Source: Peptostreptococcaceae bacterium oral taxon 113 str. W5053 (GTDB taxonomy: Bacteria; Bacillota; Clostridia; Tissierellales; Peptoniphilaceae). From it: a stretch of 64,000 nt of DNA. Shown here in pieces: positions 1 through 7,979 of this stretch. The first letter of the stretch is position 1. Each line of letters starts with the position of its first letter. Below the pieces are notes generated by a model. That model saw nothing but the letters and a program-made list of their open reading frames with translations, did no database searches and was not told the origin of the DNA. The stretch is taken from NCBI GenBank assembly GCA_000467935.1, contig KI259834.1:1-64000 (forward strand). The letters are read 5' to 3'. A program made the translations under genes and the position numbers.

Positions 1-34
1 TAATTGTTGCACTTAGATTGTAAATTCAAGTTTA

Positions 35-57
35 TAAAAAAGGAGCTTTTCAGCTCC
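35..57 (-). terminator. Rho-independent terminator of the sdaAB-sdaAA operon
   Basis: Read on the minus strand, a 6-bp stem (GGAGCT/AGCTCC, 42-47 with 52-57) with a four-base loop is followed at once by a run of Ts. It lies just after the sdaAA stop codon, so it ends this operon. Confidence 0.85.
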
Positions 58-64
58 ATTTTCA

Positions 65-937
65 CTATTTTCCAAATACTTTTTTTCGTATTGTGCATCC
101 TGTTGGAGTTGCGGCTACACCACCTAGTCCAGTCTCACGCAATGTATATGGAATTGATTTTCCTACTTTATACATAGCCTCTACTACTTCATCAAAAGAT
201 ACCAAAGGTGTAATTCCTGCAAGTACTAAGTCTGCTGTGGTAAAAGAATTAACCACACCGTTAGCATTTCGTAAAGCACAAGGGTACTCAACCAAACCTG
301 CTACGCTATCACATACTAATCCCATAATATTTGTTAAGGCGATTGATGCAGCATCTAAACATTGTTTTGGAGTTCCTCCTTTTAAAGCTATAATAGCTGC
401 TGAAGTCATGGCCGCTGCTGATCCACACTCTGCCTGGCATCCTCCCTCTGCTCCGGAAAAAGTGGAATGTTTCCCAATAATAATCCCTATCCCTGTTGCC
501 GTTAAAAATCCTGGTATTAAATCTTTTAATGCTAAATTCATTTGATTTCTAAGCGCCATCAATGCCGCCGGTAAAATTCCAGAAGCTCCCGCAGTGGGTG
601 CAGCGACAATTCTGCCCATAGAGGCATTAACCTCTGCGGTAGATAATGCCATGGCCATGGCTTCCATAAGAAACTTTCCGCTCATTGGTTTCTTTTTTCC
701 ATATTTCCACGCCATTTGAGCTTCTCCTCCAATCATACCACTTAAACTGAGTACCGGATTACTTAAGGCCTCTTTCGAAGACTTATCCATAATTTTTAAC
801 ATTAGAATAATTTTTTTTTCAATTTCTTTTTTGGTTGCTTCATAATGTTCCATTTCTTGCATTAAAGTTATTTCAGCTATACTTTTTTTTAATTTCTCAC
901 ACTTTTGAATTAATTCTTTTCCACTGTCAAATTGCAT
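65..937 (-). CDS. sdaAA: L-serine dehydratase, iron-sulfur type, alpha subunit
   Basis: Catalytic subunit of the [4Fe-4S] L-serine dehydratase, which deaminates L-serine to pyruvate and ammonia in the cytoplasm. The 290-residue length is normal for the family. Visible signatures are APTAGASG (about 113-120), the segment with Cys-167 and Cys-171, and the CDSVAGLVEYPC stretch with Cys-209 and Cys-220, which in this family contributes cluster ligands. The ATG overlaps the stop of sdaAB (TAATG), and an AGGAG lies about 6 bases upstream, so the two subunits are translationally coupled. Oxygen sensitivity of such clusters fits an anaerobe. The call is secure; physiological role in serine fermentation is inferred. 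Confidence 0.96.
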   Translation of the reverse strand: MQFDSGKELIQKCEKLKKSIAEITLMQEMEHYEATKKEIEKKIILMLKIMDKSSKEALSNPVLSLSGMIGGEAQMAWKYGKKKPMSGKFLMEAMAMALSTAEVNASMGRIVAAPTAGASGILPAALMALRNQMNLALKDLIPGFLTATGIGIIIGKHSTFSGAEGGCQAECGSAAAMTSAAIIALKGGTPKQCLDAASIALTNIMGLVCDSVAGLVEYPCALRNANGVVNSFTTADLVLAGITPLVSFDEVVEAMYKVGKSIPYTLRETGLGGVAATPTGCTIRKKVFGK

Positions 938-1602
938 TAGATACTCCTTTTCCCAATATACATTATTTTTTTGAAAATATGTTTTTCCTTTAATTCCTCT
1001 AATGCTTCTTCTTTTATATTTTTATTGAGTTCAATCAATAAAGATACTTCTTTATCCTTTCGAACGGTTTTGATCGTTTCTATATTATAGCCATGCTCAC
1101 TGAAATATCCTGTTATTTTACTGATAATTCCCCGACAGTCGGTATATTGAAAAATGACTAAAGGATATTCCATAGTATATTCCATCTCCACGCCATCTAC
1201 TTGAGTTATTAAAATATTTCCTCCCCCAATAGATGAACCAGTAATAGATACTATTTTTCCCGGGTAAGTTAATCGAATTTGAACCGTATTTGGATGTACA
1301 TCACCTAAATCTTTTAAGTGAAAATGTATATCCAAATTCATTTTTTTTGCCAATTCAAAAGAATCTCTGATTTTTTCATCTGAAGGATCCAATCCTATAA
1401 TTCCAGCTACCAAAGCTTTGTCTGTACCATGACCCTGATAAGTACTGGCAAAAGAACCGTGCAAATCAAAATCTACCCGATAAAATCCTCTGCCCGCTAT
1501 TTTTCTGCCCACACTGGCAATCTTCGCTGCGCCTGCCGTATGTGAACTGGATGGTCCAATCATAATAGGACCTACTATATCAAAAATGCTATAATTTCGC
1601 AC
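937..1602 (-). CDS. sdaAB: L-serine dehydratase, iron-sulfur type, beta subunit
   Basis: Partner subunit of the two-subunit serine dehydratase. The N-terminal domain carries the GPSSSHTAGA motif (about residues 16-25), the serine dehydratase beta-domain hallmark. The last ~75 residues form an ACT domain (about 145 onward), as usual in the Firmicute two-subunit enzyme, where it may sense the substrate. The start is a GTG at 1602 with AAGGAG about 11 bases upstream; no ATG fits the conserved N-terminus. It is the first gene of the operon, under a consensus promoter at 1640-1669, and overlaps sdaAA by one base. Confidence 0.95.
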   Translation of the reverse strand: MRNYSIFDIVGPIMIGPSSSHTAGAAKIASVGRKIAGRGFYRVDFDLHGSFASTYQGHGTDKALVAGIIGLDPSDEKIRDSFELAKKMNLDIHFHLKDLGDVHPNTVQIRLTYPGKIVSITGSSIGGGNILITQVDGVEMEYTMEYPLVIFQYTDCRGIISKITGYFSEHGYNIETIKTVRKDKEVSLLIELNKNIKEEALEELKEKHIFKKIMYIGKRSI

Positions 1603-1639
1603 AGTTTTCTCTCACTCCTTCCCTGTTTAATGTATTCTG

Positions 1640-1669
1640 ATTATAGCTTTTTCTACCAAGTAATGTCAA
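1640..1669 (-). promoter_or_regulatory. Consensus sigma-A-type promoter of sdaAB-sdaAA
   Basis: On the minus strand TTGACA (1669-1664) and TATAAT (1645-1640) are separated by 18 bases, and the GTG of sdaAB lies about 37 bases downstream. Both hexamers match the consensus exactly. Confidence 0.85.
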
Positions 1670-1886
1670 AATAATCTGACTTTACAAAAAAACAAGGCAG
1701 AGCAATGCCTCTGTTCTTTAGTAGGTAAAATTAAATTATTACTATAATTGCATAATAAAAACATTCTTAAATCAACCAAAAAAACGAAATATACTACAAA
1801 TGTGAAAAATCGTCACTTGAAATATTTCTGAAAACTATCAAAAGCTATATATTTTATTATAACAGAAGAATCTAGCGTAAAATAAA
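1670..1886. other. Intergenic stretch with a hairpin and no recognised gene
   Basis: Part of the 396-base gap between the DUF4446 gene and sdaAB. A CAGAG/CTCTG hairpin (1698-1713) is followed on the minus strand by seven Ts (1684-1692), so it could be a second terminator protecting the sda promoter from read-through of the parAB operon. No T-box motif or known riboswitch was recognised in front of sdaAB. The rest is A+T-rich sequence in which I see nothing. Confidence 0.5.
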
Positions 1887-1922
1887 ATGGATATCTTCTT
1901 TAAATAACAGGAAGATATCCAT
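1876..1922 (-). terminator. Terminator downstream of the parA-parB-DUF4446 operon
   Basis: A perfect 12-bp stem (ATGGATATCTTC at 1887-1898 with its complement at 1911-1922) is followed on the minus strand by TTTTATTTTA. It lies about 75 bases past the DUF4446 stop codon. Confidence 0.8.
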
Positions 1923-1998
1923 GTGTCTCGCTTGATTCATAAACTATGTATCCGAAATTCTGGGGAGATATTAGAAAACCTTGTTTTTATGATATGTT

Positions 1999-2475
1999 TT
2001 AATATCGATTTAATGTACGATTTAAAACACTTTGTTCTTCCGGAGATAAATCTACAGAAGGATTACCGCTTTGAACTAATTTTCCATAAGTTACACTATG
2101 TTCTCTGCCAAATAAATTACTCAAAATAATCCCATTGTTATAGGAATCAAGCATACATAAGGAATAACTTTTTTCTCCTGCTGCATCCGGATAAGCATTA
2201 TAAGAAAGGAATCCTATTTTATTTAGACTGGAAGAAATTTTATTATTTAATGTAGACATTTTTAAATCGATCTCTTTTTCTTTTAATTTAATTTTGTCCA
2301 TTTCTTCCCCGTAGCAAAGAAGTAATTCCTCAAGATCCAATTCCCCTTTTCCTTTTAAGAGAATATCATATCTTTTTTTCATTCTTTTTAATCGTCCATT
2401 TACCTGAAACAACATTATCAAACAAAAAACGGAAATAATGCTGGCAATAATGGTTATGATAATTCCAATATCCAT
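1999..2475 (-). CDS. DUF4446 family membrane-anchored protein
   Basis: 158 residues. The first ~25 residues form one hydrophobic segment, then comes a charged, probably coiled-coil stretch (about 28-85), then a C-terminal domain with the pattern DAAGEKSYSLCMLDSYNNG (about 98-116) and LFGREHS. This matches the DUF4446 family, whose members commonly sit beside parB in Clostridia. The function is unknown. The gene starts two bases after the preceding stop, so it belongs to the parA-parB transcript; a role linked to chromosome segregation or cell-envelope anchoring is inference from position only. Confidence 0.8.
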   Translation of the reverse strand: MDIGIIITIIASIISVFCLIMLFQVNGRLKRMKKRYDILLKGKGELDLEELLLCYGEEMDKIKLKEKEIDLKMSTLNNKISSSLNKIGFLSYNAYPDAAGEKSYSLCMLDSYNNGIILSNLFGREHSVTYGKLVQSGNPSVDLSPEEQSVLNRTLNRY

Positions 2476-2477
2476 AA

Positions 2478-3119
2478 TTAGTCCCCTAATCTTTCATATA
2501 CCACTGTTAATAAAGAATCTCTTATTTCCACCATTTCTTTCACCATGATTTCTATTTTCTTTTGAATCTCTTCCTTATATATTTTATCTTTTATGGAGTT
2601 TAAATTAATCCTCACATTAAACAGCGCTCCTTCTACTGCCGAAGAAAGCAACAGTATACCCACACCAACATCGGAAATAGCTTGAATATTTCCATGAACA
2701 GCAAAAATTTTTTGATGTCTCATGGCTTCTAAACAAACTTCTGCTGTATTTAAAGGCACAATCAATGCCTCTTTATATCCTTGTTGAATTTTTTCTGTAC
2801 GTATTTTTTTTTCCTCTTCCGTATTTTTAGGCATTTTAAAAGCTTTCATAACACCATCAAAAGCTGTTGTATCTTCATCAACATAGCGAGATAATTTGCC
2901 AATATAAGAATTTTGTTTCATCATAGCTTTTTTCATAGCCTCTTGAACAAATAAGGGAAGTTCAGAAAAAAACTTTTTTTCTATAGATAAATAACCTGCC
3001 ATATTGGTGAGCGAACTTCCTAAGGCGCCTACCAATGCACTAACACTACCTCCGCCAGGTATTGGAGTTTTACTATTCGTGCTGTTAATATAATTTTTTA
3101 AAGATTCTTCAATATACAT
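2478..3119 (-). CDS. fchA: Cyclodeaminase/cyclohydrolase family protein (FTCD_C type)
   Basis: 213 residues, all alpha-helical in appearance, with the family hallmark TPIPGGGSVSALVGALGSSL (about 18-37) that forms the folate-binding loop in formimidoyltetrahydrofolate cyclodeaminase and in clostridial methenyltetrahydrofolate cyclohydrolase. Such stand-alone proteins interconvert one-carbon tetrahydrofolate derivatives in the cytoplasm; which reaction this one carries out cannot be told from sequence. No other folate gene is nearby, and it sits between parB and the DUF4446 gene with gaps of 9 and 2 bases. The symbol is tentative. Confidence 0.8.
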   Translation of the reverse strand: MYIEESLKNYINSTNSKTPIPGGGSVSALVGALGSSLTNMAGYLSIEKKFFSELPLFVQEAMKKAMMKQNSYIGKLSRYVDEDTTAFDGVMKAFKMPKNTEEEKKIRTEKIQQGYKEALIVPLNTAEVCLEAMRHQKIFAVHGNIQAISDVGVGILLLSSAVEGALFNVRINLNSIKDKIYKEEIQKKIEIMVKEMVEIRDSLLTVVYERLGD

Positions 3120-3128
3120 ATTGTCCTC

Positions 3129-3959
3129 CTATTGTCTAAACATTTCCAATACTCTTTCCAGATCATCATCACTATAAAAATCAAATTCTATTTTACCCCC
3201 TTGCTTTTTTTTCGTAACACGCACTTTTGTGGCAAAACGTTCGCAAAGTTCTTCTTCAATTTGCTTTTGATAGAGATTTATTGTTTTTTGCTTTACCGCT
3301 TTTTCCATTTCACGAACATTTGTTTCTTTATTACATAATTTTTTATAAAATTTTTTTCTCTCTTTACTTTCCATGGCTAATAATGTCCTGGCTTGACTGG
3401 ATGTAATTTGTCCTTCTTTTAATGCCTCCAAATATTCAGTTTCTAATTTTAGTAAACGCAGGGTATTGGAAATGTAAGATCTGCTTTTTCCTAATCTTTT
3501 TCCCAATTCTTCTTGTGTCCAAGAAAAATCTCTGAGAATATTATCATAAGCTACAGCCTCTTCCACAGGATTTAAATCTTCTCTCTGCACATTTTCAATA
3601 ATCGATAATTGAGCCGATGTTTCCTCGTCTACATCAAGAACAATAGCCGGAATACTTTTCAATTGAGCATTGCTTCCAGCCCGAAAACGTCTTTCTCCGG
3701 CGATAATCTCAAATCCTTCTTCAGTTTCTCTAACCAATATCGGTTGTAAGATTCCATGTTCTCTAATAGAATTTTCCAGTTCTTTTAATTTACTCTCATC
3801 AAAAAAGGTTCGTGGTTGATCTTTTTTTGGATGGATTCTATCAATTGGTAAATCTTTTAAATTTCCTGAACTTTTAATGACTTCCTCAATAGTCGCCGTT
3901 GCCATTTCAGCCGGAATTAAATTGCTTAATCCTCTTCCCAATTTTTTTTTTGTAATCAT
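3129..3959 (-). CDS. parB: Chromosome-partitioning protein ParB/Spo0J
   Basis: 276-residue CTP-dependent DNA clamp that loads at parS and spreads to help segregate the origin. Visible are the N-terminal LGRGLSNLIP motif (about 7-16, the usual ParA-stimulating region), the CTP-binding box GERRFRAG (88-95), the ENVQREDLNPVEEA block (122-135) and the helix-turn-helix TQEELGKRLGKSRSYISNTL (148-167) that reads parS. The C-terminal ~40 residues form the dimerisation domain. It follows parA by 10 bases. Two parS sites lie within 3 kb upstream (4761 and 6005). Confidence 0.96.
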   Translation of the reverse strand: MITKKKLGRGLSNLIPAEMATATIEEVIKSSGNLKDLPIDRIHPKKDQPRTFFDESKLKELENSIREHGILQPILVRETEEGFEIIAGERRFRAGSNAQLKSIPAIVLDVDEETSAQLSIIENVQREDLNPVEEAVAYDNILRDFSWTQEELGKRLGKSRSYISNTLRLLKLETEYLEALKEGQITSSQARTLLAMESKERKKFYKKLCNKETNVREMEKAVKQKTINLYQKQIEEELCERFATKVRVTKKKQGGKIEFDFYSDDDLERVLEMFRQ

Positions 3960-3969
3960 TTCCTCCCCC

Positions 3970-4725
3970 TTACTTATTTTTACGCAAAAATTCTTTGGAT
4001 AAATTTAAATAAGCTCTTGCTCCTTTTGATTTTTCGTCATAGTCTAAAATACTTACGCCAAAACTTGGTGCCTCCGCCAAGCGGATGTTTCTTGGAATCA
4101 CTGACGTAAAAACTGCATCTTTGAAAAACTTTTTTACTTCTTCCACTACCTCTACAGATAAATTATTTCTTCCATCATACATACTTAAGACGACCCCTTC
4201 TATTTCCAAGTTCGGATTTAATGATTGACGAATACGTCCAATAGTCTCTAACATTAGGCCTACTCCTTCCAAAGCGTAATATTCACATTGAATGGGAATC
4301 AGCACACTTTGAGATGCCACTAAACCATTGATACTCAACAAGCCTAAGCTTGGCGGACAATCAATAAATATAAAGTCGTAGTCTTCTATTTGTTCCAATT
4401 CAGATTTCAGATGTTCCTCTCTATTTTTTTCTGTAGCTAGTTCAACATCAATGGCTGCAAGATCTGTTGTGGACGGAACTACATCCAGATTATCATTTTC
4501 TGTAGGACAAATTACATCTTTTAAGCGACATTCTTGACATATAACATGATAAATACTTTTTGTTAATTGTTTTTTTTGAATTCCCAACCCACTTGTCGCA
4601 TTTCCTTGAGGATCTAAATCAATTAACAAAATCTTCTTTTTTTTTGCCAGAGCAGCACAAAGGTTGATAGCAGTGGTCGTCTTTCCCACACCGCCTTTCT
4701 GATTAAATACGGAAATAATTTTCAT
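3970..4725 (-). CDS. parA: Chromosome-partitioning ATPase ParA/Soj
   Basis: 251-residue deviant-Walker ATPase that binds DNA when ATP-bound and works with ParB at parS. The P-loop KGGVGKTTT (10-18) includes the signature lysine of the ParA class, and FIFIDCPPSLG is the Walker B region. The upstream TATAAT lies at 4748-4743 and its expected -35 position falls in a parS site, so ParB could repress its own operon. Confidence 0.96.
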   Translation of the reverse strand: MKIISVFNQKGGVGKTTTAINLCAALAKKKKILLIDLDPQGNATSGLGIQKKQLTKSIYHVICQECRLKDVICPTENDNLDVVPSTTDLAAIDVELATEKNREEHLKSELEQIEDYDFIFIDCPPSLGLLSINGLVASQSVLIPIQCEYYALEGVGLMLETIGRIRQSLNPNLEIEGVVLSMYDGRNNLSVEVVEEVKKFFKDAVFTSVIPRNIRLAEAPSFGVSILDYDEKSKGARAYLNLSKEFLRKNK

Positions 4726-4742
4726 AATCTTCCCCTTTTTTT

Positions 4743-4776
4743 ATTATATCACAGTCAATTTGTTTCACGTGAAACA
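4743..4776 (-). promoter_or_regulatory. parS: parS site 1 overlapping the probable parA promoter
   Basis: The 16-base palindrome TGTTTCACGTGAAACA occupies 4761-4776, an exact match to the Bacillus-type parS consensus, inside the last codons of cinA. On the minus strand a TATAAT (4748-4743) stands in front of parA, and the position 17 bases upstream of it, where the -35 would be, lies inside the palindrome. Confidence 0.9.
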
Positions 4777-5993
4777 TCCTCTAATAATTTTTTTCTTAAA
4801 AGATTAACTCCATCCATAGTTGCTTGAATTCGAACTTGATGACGATTTCCTTTGTATTTTTTTTCCTCAATATGTATGGTTTTTCCATTATATACACCGA
4901 TATAAACCAATCCCGAGCTTTCTTCCCCTTCTTGGGCATATCCTGTCGTAGCTACACAATAATCAGCGTCACTCTTTTCTTTCAATCCTTGTAGCATTTC
5001 CTGACATACTTCTCGACTTACTGCACTATATTTCTTAAGAGTATGTTTGGAGACGTTTAGATTTTTTATTTTCACCTCATCACTGTATACAATATAACTT
5101 TCTTTAAAAACTTTGCTAATTCCGGAAACGCCAACCAGTTTAGATGCCATCATCCCTCCAGTCACAGATTCAGCAAAAGATATCGTACAATTTTCTTTCA
5201 TTAATAAATGTCCTGTTTTTGTAATCAAATCTTCTTCATTGATTCCAACAAAATTCAATCCAAAATTTTTTTGAATTTTATGACTTATTTTTTTTACTTC
5301 CTCCTCTGCTTTCTGTTGGGTTTCCATTTTTGAGGTAATTCGAATATAAAGACCCTTATGGTCAATATAGGTAGCTACTGTCGGATTTTTTAAATTCCAC
5401 AAACCTGATTCATTCAATTTTTTGCTTATCTCCCATTCACCCATACCGGCAATCCAAATTTTCTCAGAATAAAATTCCCCCTGTGAGTATGCTAACAAAG
5501 CTTTGGCATACTTTAAAAACATGGTTTCCATTTCTTTAGGAGGTCCCGGGAGAATTAATATTTTTTTATTGTTCCAAAAAATTAACGCACCAGGAGCTGT
5601 TCCCATATCATTTGGCAATATGACAGCAGACTTTGGAAAATAAGATTGTTTTTTATTTTCATTGAAAGCTTCTCTTTTGTCTATGAAATAATTTTTCAAT
5701 CTCTTTGCACTTTTTAAATCCAAAACTAATTTTTCTCCAATGGCATGCGCCACTGTTTCTTTAGTTAGATCATCTTTTGTAGGTCCAAGTCCTCCTGTCA
5801 TTATTAAAACATCCACTCTTGCTAAACTTTCTTTAATATTCTGCTCTAATCGACTTGCATTGTCACCGACTACAATTTGTCGATACACATCATATCCTAA
5901 ATCATTTAATTGTATGGATAAAAACTGGCTATTCGTATTGAGCACTTGTCCTAACAACAATTCGGTCCCTACGCATAAAATTTCTGCTTTCAT
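4755..5993 (-). CDS. cinA: CinA family protein (competence/damage-inducible protein A)
   Basis: 412 residues, the full two-domain length. The N-terminal MoCF-like domain (about 1-170) shows VGTELLLGQVLNTNS (8-22) and TGGLGPTKDDLT (66-77). The C-terminal PncC-like domain (about 255-405) shows SFAESVTGGMMASKLVGVSG. Members act as NMN deamidases and ADP-ribose pyrophosphatases in nucleotide-cofactor salvage and are competence-induced in some Firmicutes; which applies here is unknown. It has its own probable promoter at about 6031-6036, after the mnmG terminator. Both ends of the gene carry a parS site. Confidence 0.93.
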   Translation of the reverse strand: MKAEILCVGTELLLGQVLNTNSQFLSIQLNDLGYDVYRQIVVGDNASRLEQNIKESLARVDVLIMTGGLGPTKDDLTKETVAHAIGEKLVLDLKSAKRLKNYFIDKREAFNENKKQSYFPKSAVILPNDMGTAPGALIFWNNKKILILPGPPKEMETMFLKYAKALLAYSQGEFYSEKIWIAGMGEWEISKKLNESGLWNLKNPTVATYIDHKGLYIRITSKMETQQKAEEEVKKISHKIQKNFGLNFVGINEEDLITKTGHLLMKENCTISFAESVTGGMMASKLVGVSGISKVFKESYIVYSDEVKIKNLNVSKHTLKKYSAVSREVCQEMLQGLKEKSDADYCVATTGYAQEGEESSGLVYIGVYNGKTIHIEEKKYKGNRHQVRIQATMDGVNLLRKKLLEDVSRETN

Positions 5994-6004
5994 ATTATCT
6001 CCTT

Positions 6005-6020
6005 CGTTTCACGTGAAACA
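6005..6020. promoter_or_regulatory. parS: parS site 2, upstream of cinA
   Basis: CGTTTCACGTGAAACA differs from the 16-base parS consensus only in the first base. It lies between the ATG of cinA (5993) and TATAAT-like elements at 6025-6020 and 6036-6031 on the minus strand, so ParB bound here would sit on the cinA transcription start region. Confidence 0.88.
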
Positions 6021-6054
6021 TTATAGTTTTATTATAGCAAAATTTTTCTTTAAT

Positions 6055-6090
6055 TGCACAAAAAAATCAAGATTTTAGTCTTGATTTTTT
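6055..6090 (-). terminator. Terminator after mnmG (can act in both directions)
   Basis: A 12-bp stem (6061-6072 with 6079-6090) and six-base loop, flanked by A and T runs on both sides. It overlaps the mnmG stop codon and separates mnmG from cinA. Confidence 0.82.
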
Positions 6091-7973
6091 CTTCGTTCAA
6101 CTTCTAAATGAATAAGCAATACGTTAATATCTGCCGGTGATACGCCAGATATTCTTCCGGCTTGCCCTACATTTTCCGGTCGAATTTGATTTAATTTTTG
6201 AATTGCTTCTTTTCTCAACCCTTTTACTACAGCGTAATCTTTGATAGATAAGAGTCCTTTACCCTCCATTTTTTTAAACTGCTCAATTTGTTCCATCTGT
6301 TTCTTTATATAACCACTATATTTAACTTGAATTTCTACTTGCCTTACAATTTCCATAGAAAGTTCTGGACGATTATTATCCAATACTTTTAATTTTTCAT
6401 AATCTAACTCCGGTCTCCGTAAAAGCTCTTCCATATTAGTTCCTGTTTTTATGGCCATTGTTCCCATTTTTTTAAGTTCGTAATTATTTTTATCTGTTGG
6501 TGTAATCATAAGATTTTTAAGTCTTTCTAATTCAACAGCCACATGATTTTTTTTATAACACATCCGTTCATATCGTTCTTTAGAGGCTAATCCGATTTTA
6601 TACGCTTTTTCTGTCAAACGTAAATCTGCATTATCTTGACGTAATGTTAAACGATATTCAGAACGAGCAGTCATCATTCGATAAGGCTCATTTGTTCCCT
6701 TAGTTACCAAATCATCAATTAATACGCCGATATAAGCATCACTACGATCTAAAATAAAAGGCTTTTTTCCCTCCAAATTTTGTACTGCATTGATTCCAGC
6801 AATGATTCCTTGAGCCGCTGCTTCTTCATAACCAGAAGATCCGTTGATTTGACCGGCAAAGAATAAATTATTTATTTTTTGATGTTCTAAAGTTCTCTTT
6901 AAAATCGTCGGATCAATACAGTCGTATTCAATGCCATAAGCAGGTCGCATAAATTGTACATTTTCTAATCCTGTGATTGTCTTATACATTTCTTTTTGAA
7001 TTTCTACTGGTAAAGTAGAACTAATCCCTTGAACATAAACTTCTTTTGTATTTAACCCCTCAGGTTCAATAAATACTTGATGTGTTTCTTTGTCCGCAAA
7101 TCGAACGATTTTATCTTCAATAGACGGACAATATCTTGGACCAATCCCTTCTATAACACCGGCATACATCGGTGAACGATGTAAATTCTTCATAATAATT
7201 TCTTTTGTTTTTAATGTAGTATAGGTTAAATAACAATCTTCTTGTTTTTTGGTTAAATTCTTATCCATATTCATAAAAGAAAATGGAACTATTTCGGTAT
7301 CTCCTTTTTGAACTTCCATTACGGAAAAATCTAAACTGTCTCGATGAACTCTAGCGGGTGTCCCTGTCTTAAATCGCCGAAGCATAATACCTAAATCCCT
7401 TAAAGAAAAGGACAATTCTTTAGCAGATTGAGTTCCATGAGGTCCTCCTTCATATTGAACTTCTCCCATCAATATTAAACCTTTTAGATAGGTTCCTGTC
7501 GCCAAAATTATTGCTCGTGTTGGAAAAATTTCTCCGGTTTTTATGACTACACCTGTCACTTTTCCTTCCTCAACCAAAATCTTAATTGCTTCACCTTCAT
7601 ATAAGGTTAAATTTTTTTGATTTTCTAATACCTTTTTAATTTCTTCATGATAAACTCTTTTGTCTGCTTGTACACGCAAAGAATGTACTGCCGGTCCTTT
7701 TGATGTATTTAACATTCTAGATTGAATAAAGGACTTATCAATATTGATGGCCATTTCTCCACCTAACGCATCAATTTCTCTGACCAAATGTCCCTTTCCT
7801 GTACCTCCGATATTTGGATTACAAGGAAGATCTCCAATATTATTTAAATCCATAGTTAAAATTAAGGTTTTATGACCCAATCTTGAAGCAGCTAAAGCTG
7901 CTTCAATGCCTGCATGACCGGCTCCTATTACTACAATTTCATAAGCCGTATCCTCAAAATATTTAATTTCCAT
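6075..7973 (-). CDS. mnmG: tRNA uridine-5-carboxymethylaminomethyl modification enzyme MnmG (GidA)
   Basis: 632-residue FAD-dependent enzyme that with MnmE installs carboxymethylaminomethyl (or aminomethyl) groups on U34 of tRNAs reading split codon boxes. The FAD-binding dinucleotide fold is at VIGAGHAGIEAALA (about 15-28), with DLPCNPNIGGTGKGHLVREI (about 48-67) as the family signature. The C-terminal helical domain that contacts MnmE and tRNA is present (about 550-632). It starts 6 bases after mnmE and forms the standard mnmE-mnmG pair. Confidence 0.97.
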   Translation of the reverse strand: MEIKYFEDTAYEIVVIGAGHAGIEAALAASRLGHKTLILTMDLNNIGDLPCNPNIGGTGKGHLVREIDALGGEMAINIDKSFIQSRMLNTSKGPAVHSLRVQADKRVYHEEIKKVLENQKNLTLYEGEAIKILVEEGKVTGVVIKTGEIFPTRAIILATGTYLKGLILMGEVQYEGGPHGTQSAKELSFSLRDLGIMLRRFKTGTPARVHRDSLDFSVMEVQKGDTEIVPFSFMNMDKNLTKKQEDCYLTYTTLKTKEIIMKNLHRSPMYAGVIEGIGPRYCPSIEDKIVRFADKETHQVFIEPEGLNTKEVYVQGISSTLPVEIQKEMYKTITGLENVQFMRPAYGIEYDCIDPTILKRTLEHQKINNLFFAGQINGSSGYEEAAAQGIIAGINAVQNLEGKKPFILDRSDAYIGVLIDDLVTKGTNEPYRMMTARSEYRLTLRQDNADLRLTEKAYKIGLASKERYERMCYKKNHVAVELERLKNLMITPTDKNNYELKKMGTMAIKTGTNMEELLRRPELDYEKLKVLDNNRPELSMEIVRQVEIQVKYSGYIKKQMEQIEQFKKMEGKGLLSIKDYAVVKGLRKEAIQKLNQIRPENVGQAGRISGVSPADINVLLIHLEVERRKNQD

Positions 7974-7979
7974 TTAAAC

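Noticed and set aside
93..545. Plus-strand open frame opposite sdaAA
   Set aside because: Antisense shadow of a clearly conserved gene; no ribosome binding site and no recognisable protein.
1603..1860. T-box or riboswitch leader for the serine dehydratase operon
   Set aside because: No T-box core sequence, and a consensus promoter only about 37 bases before the GTG leaves no space for a leader RNA.
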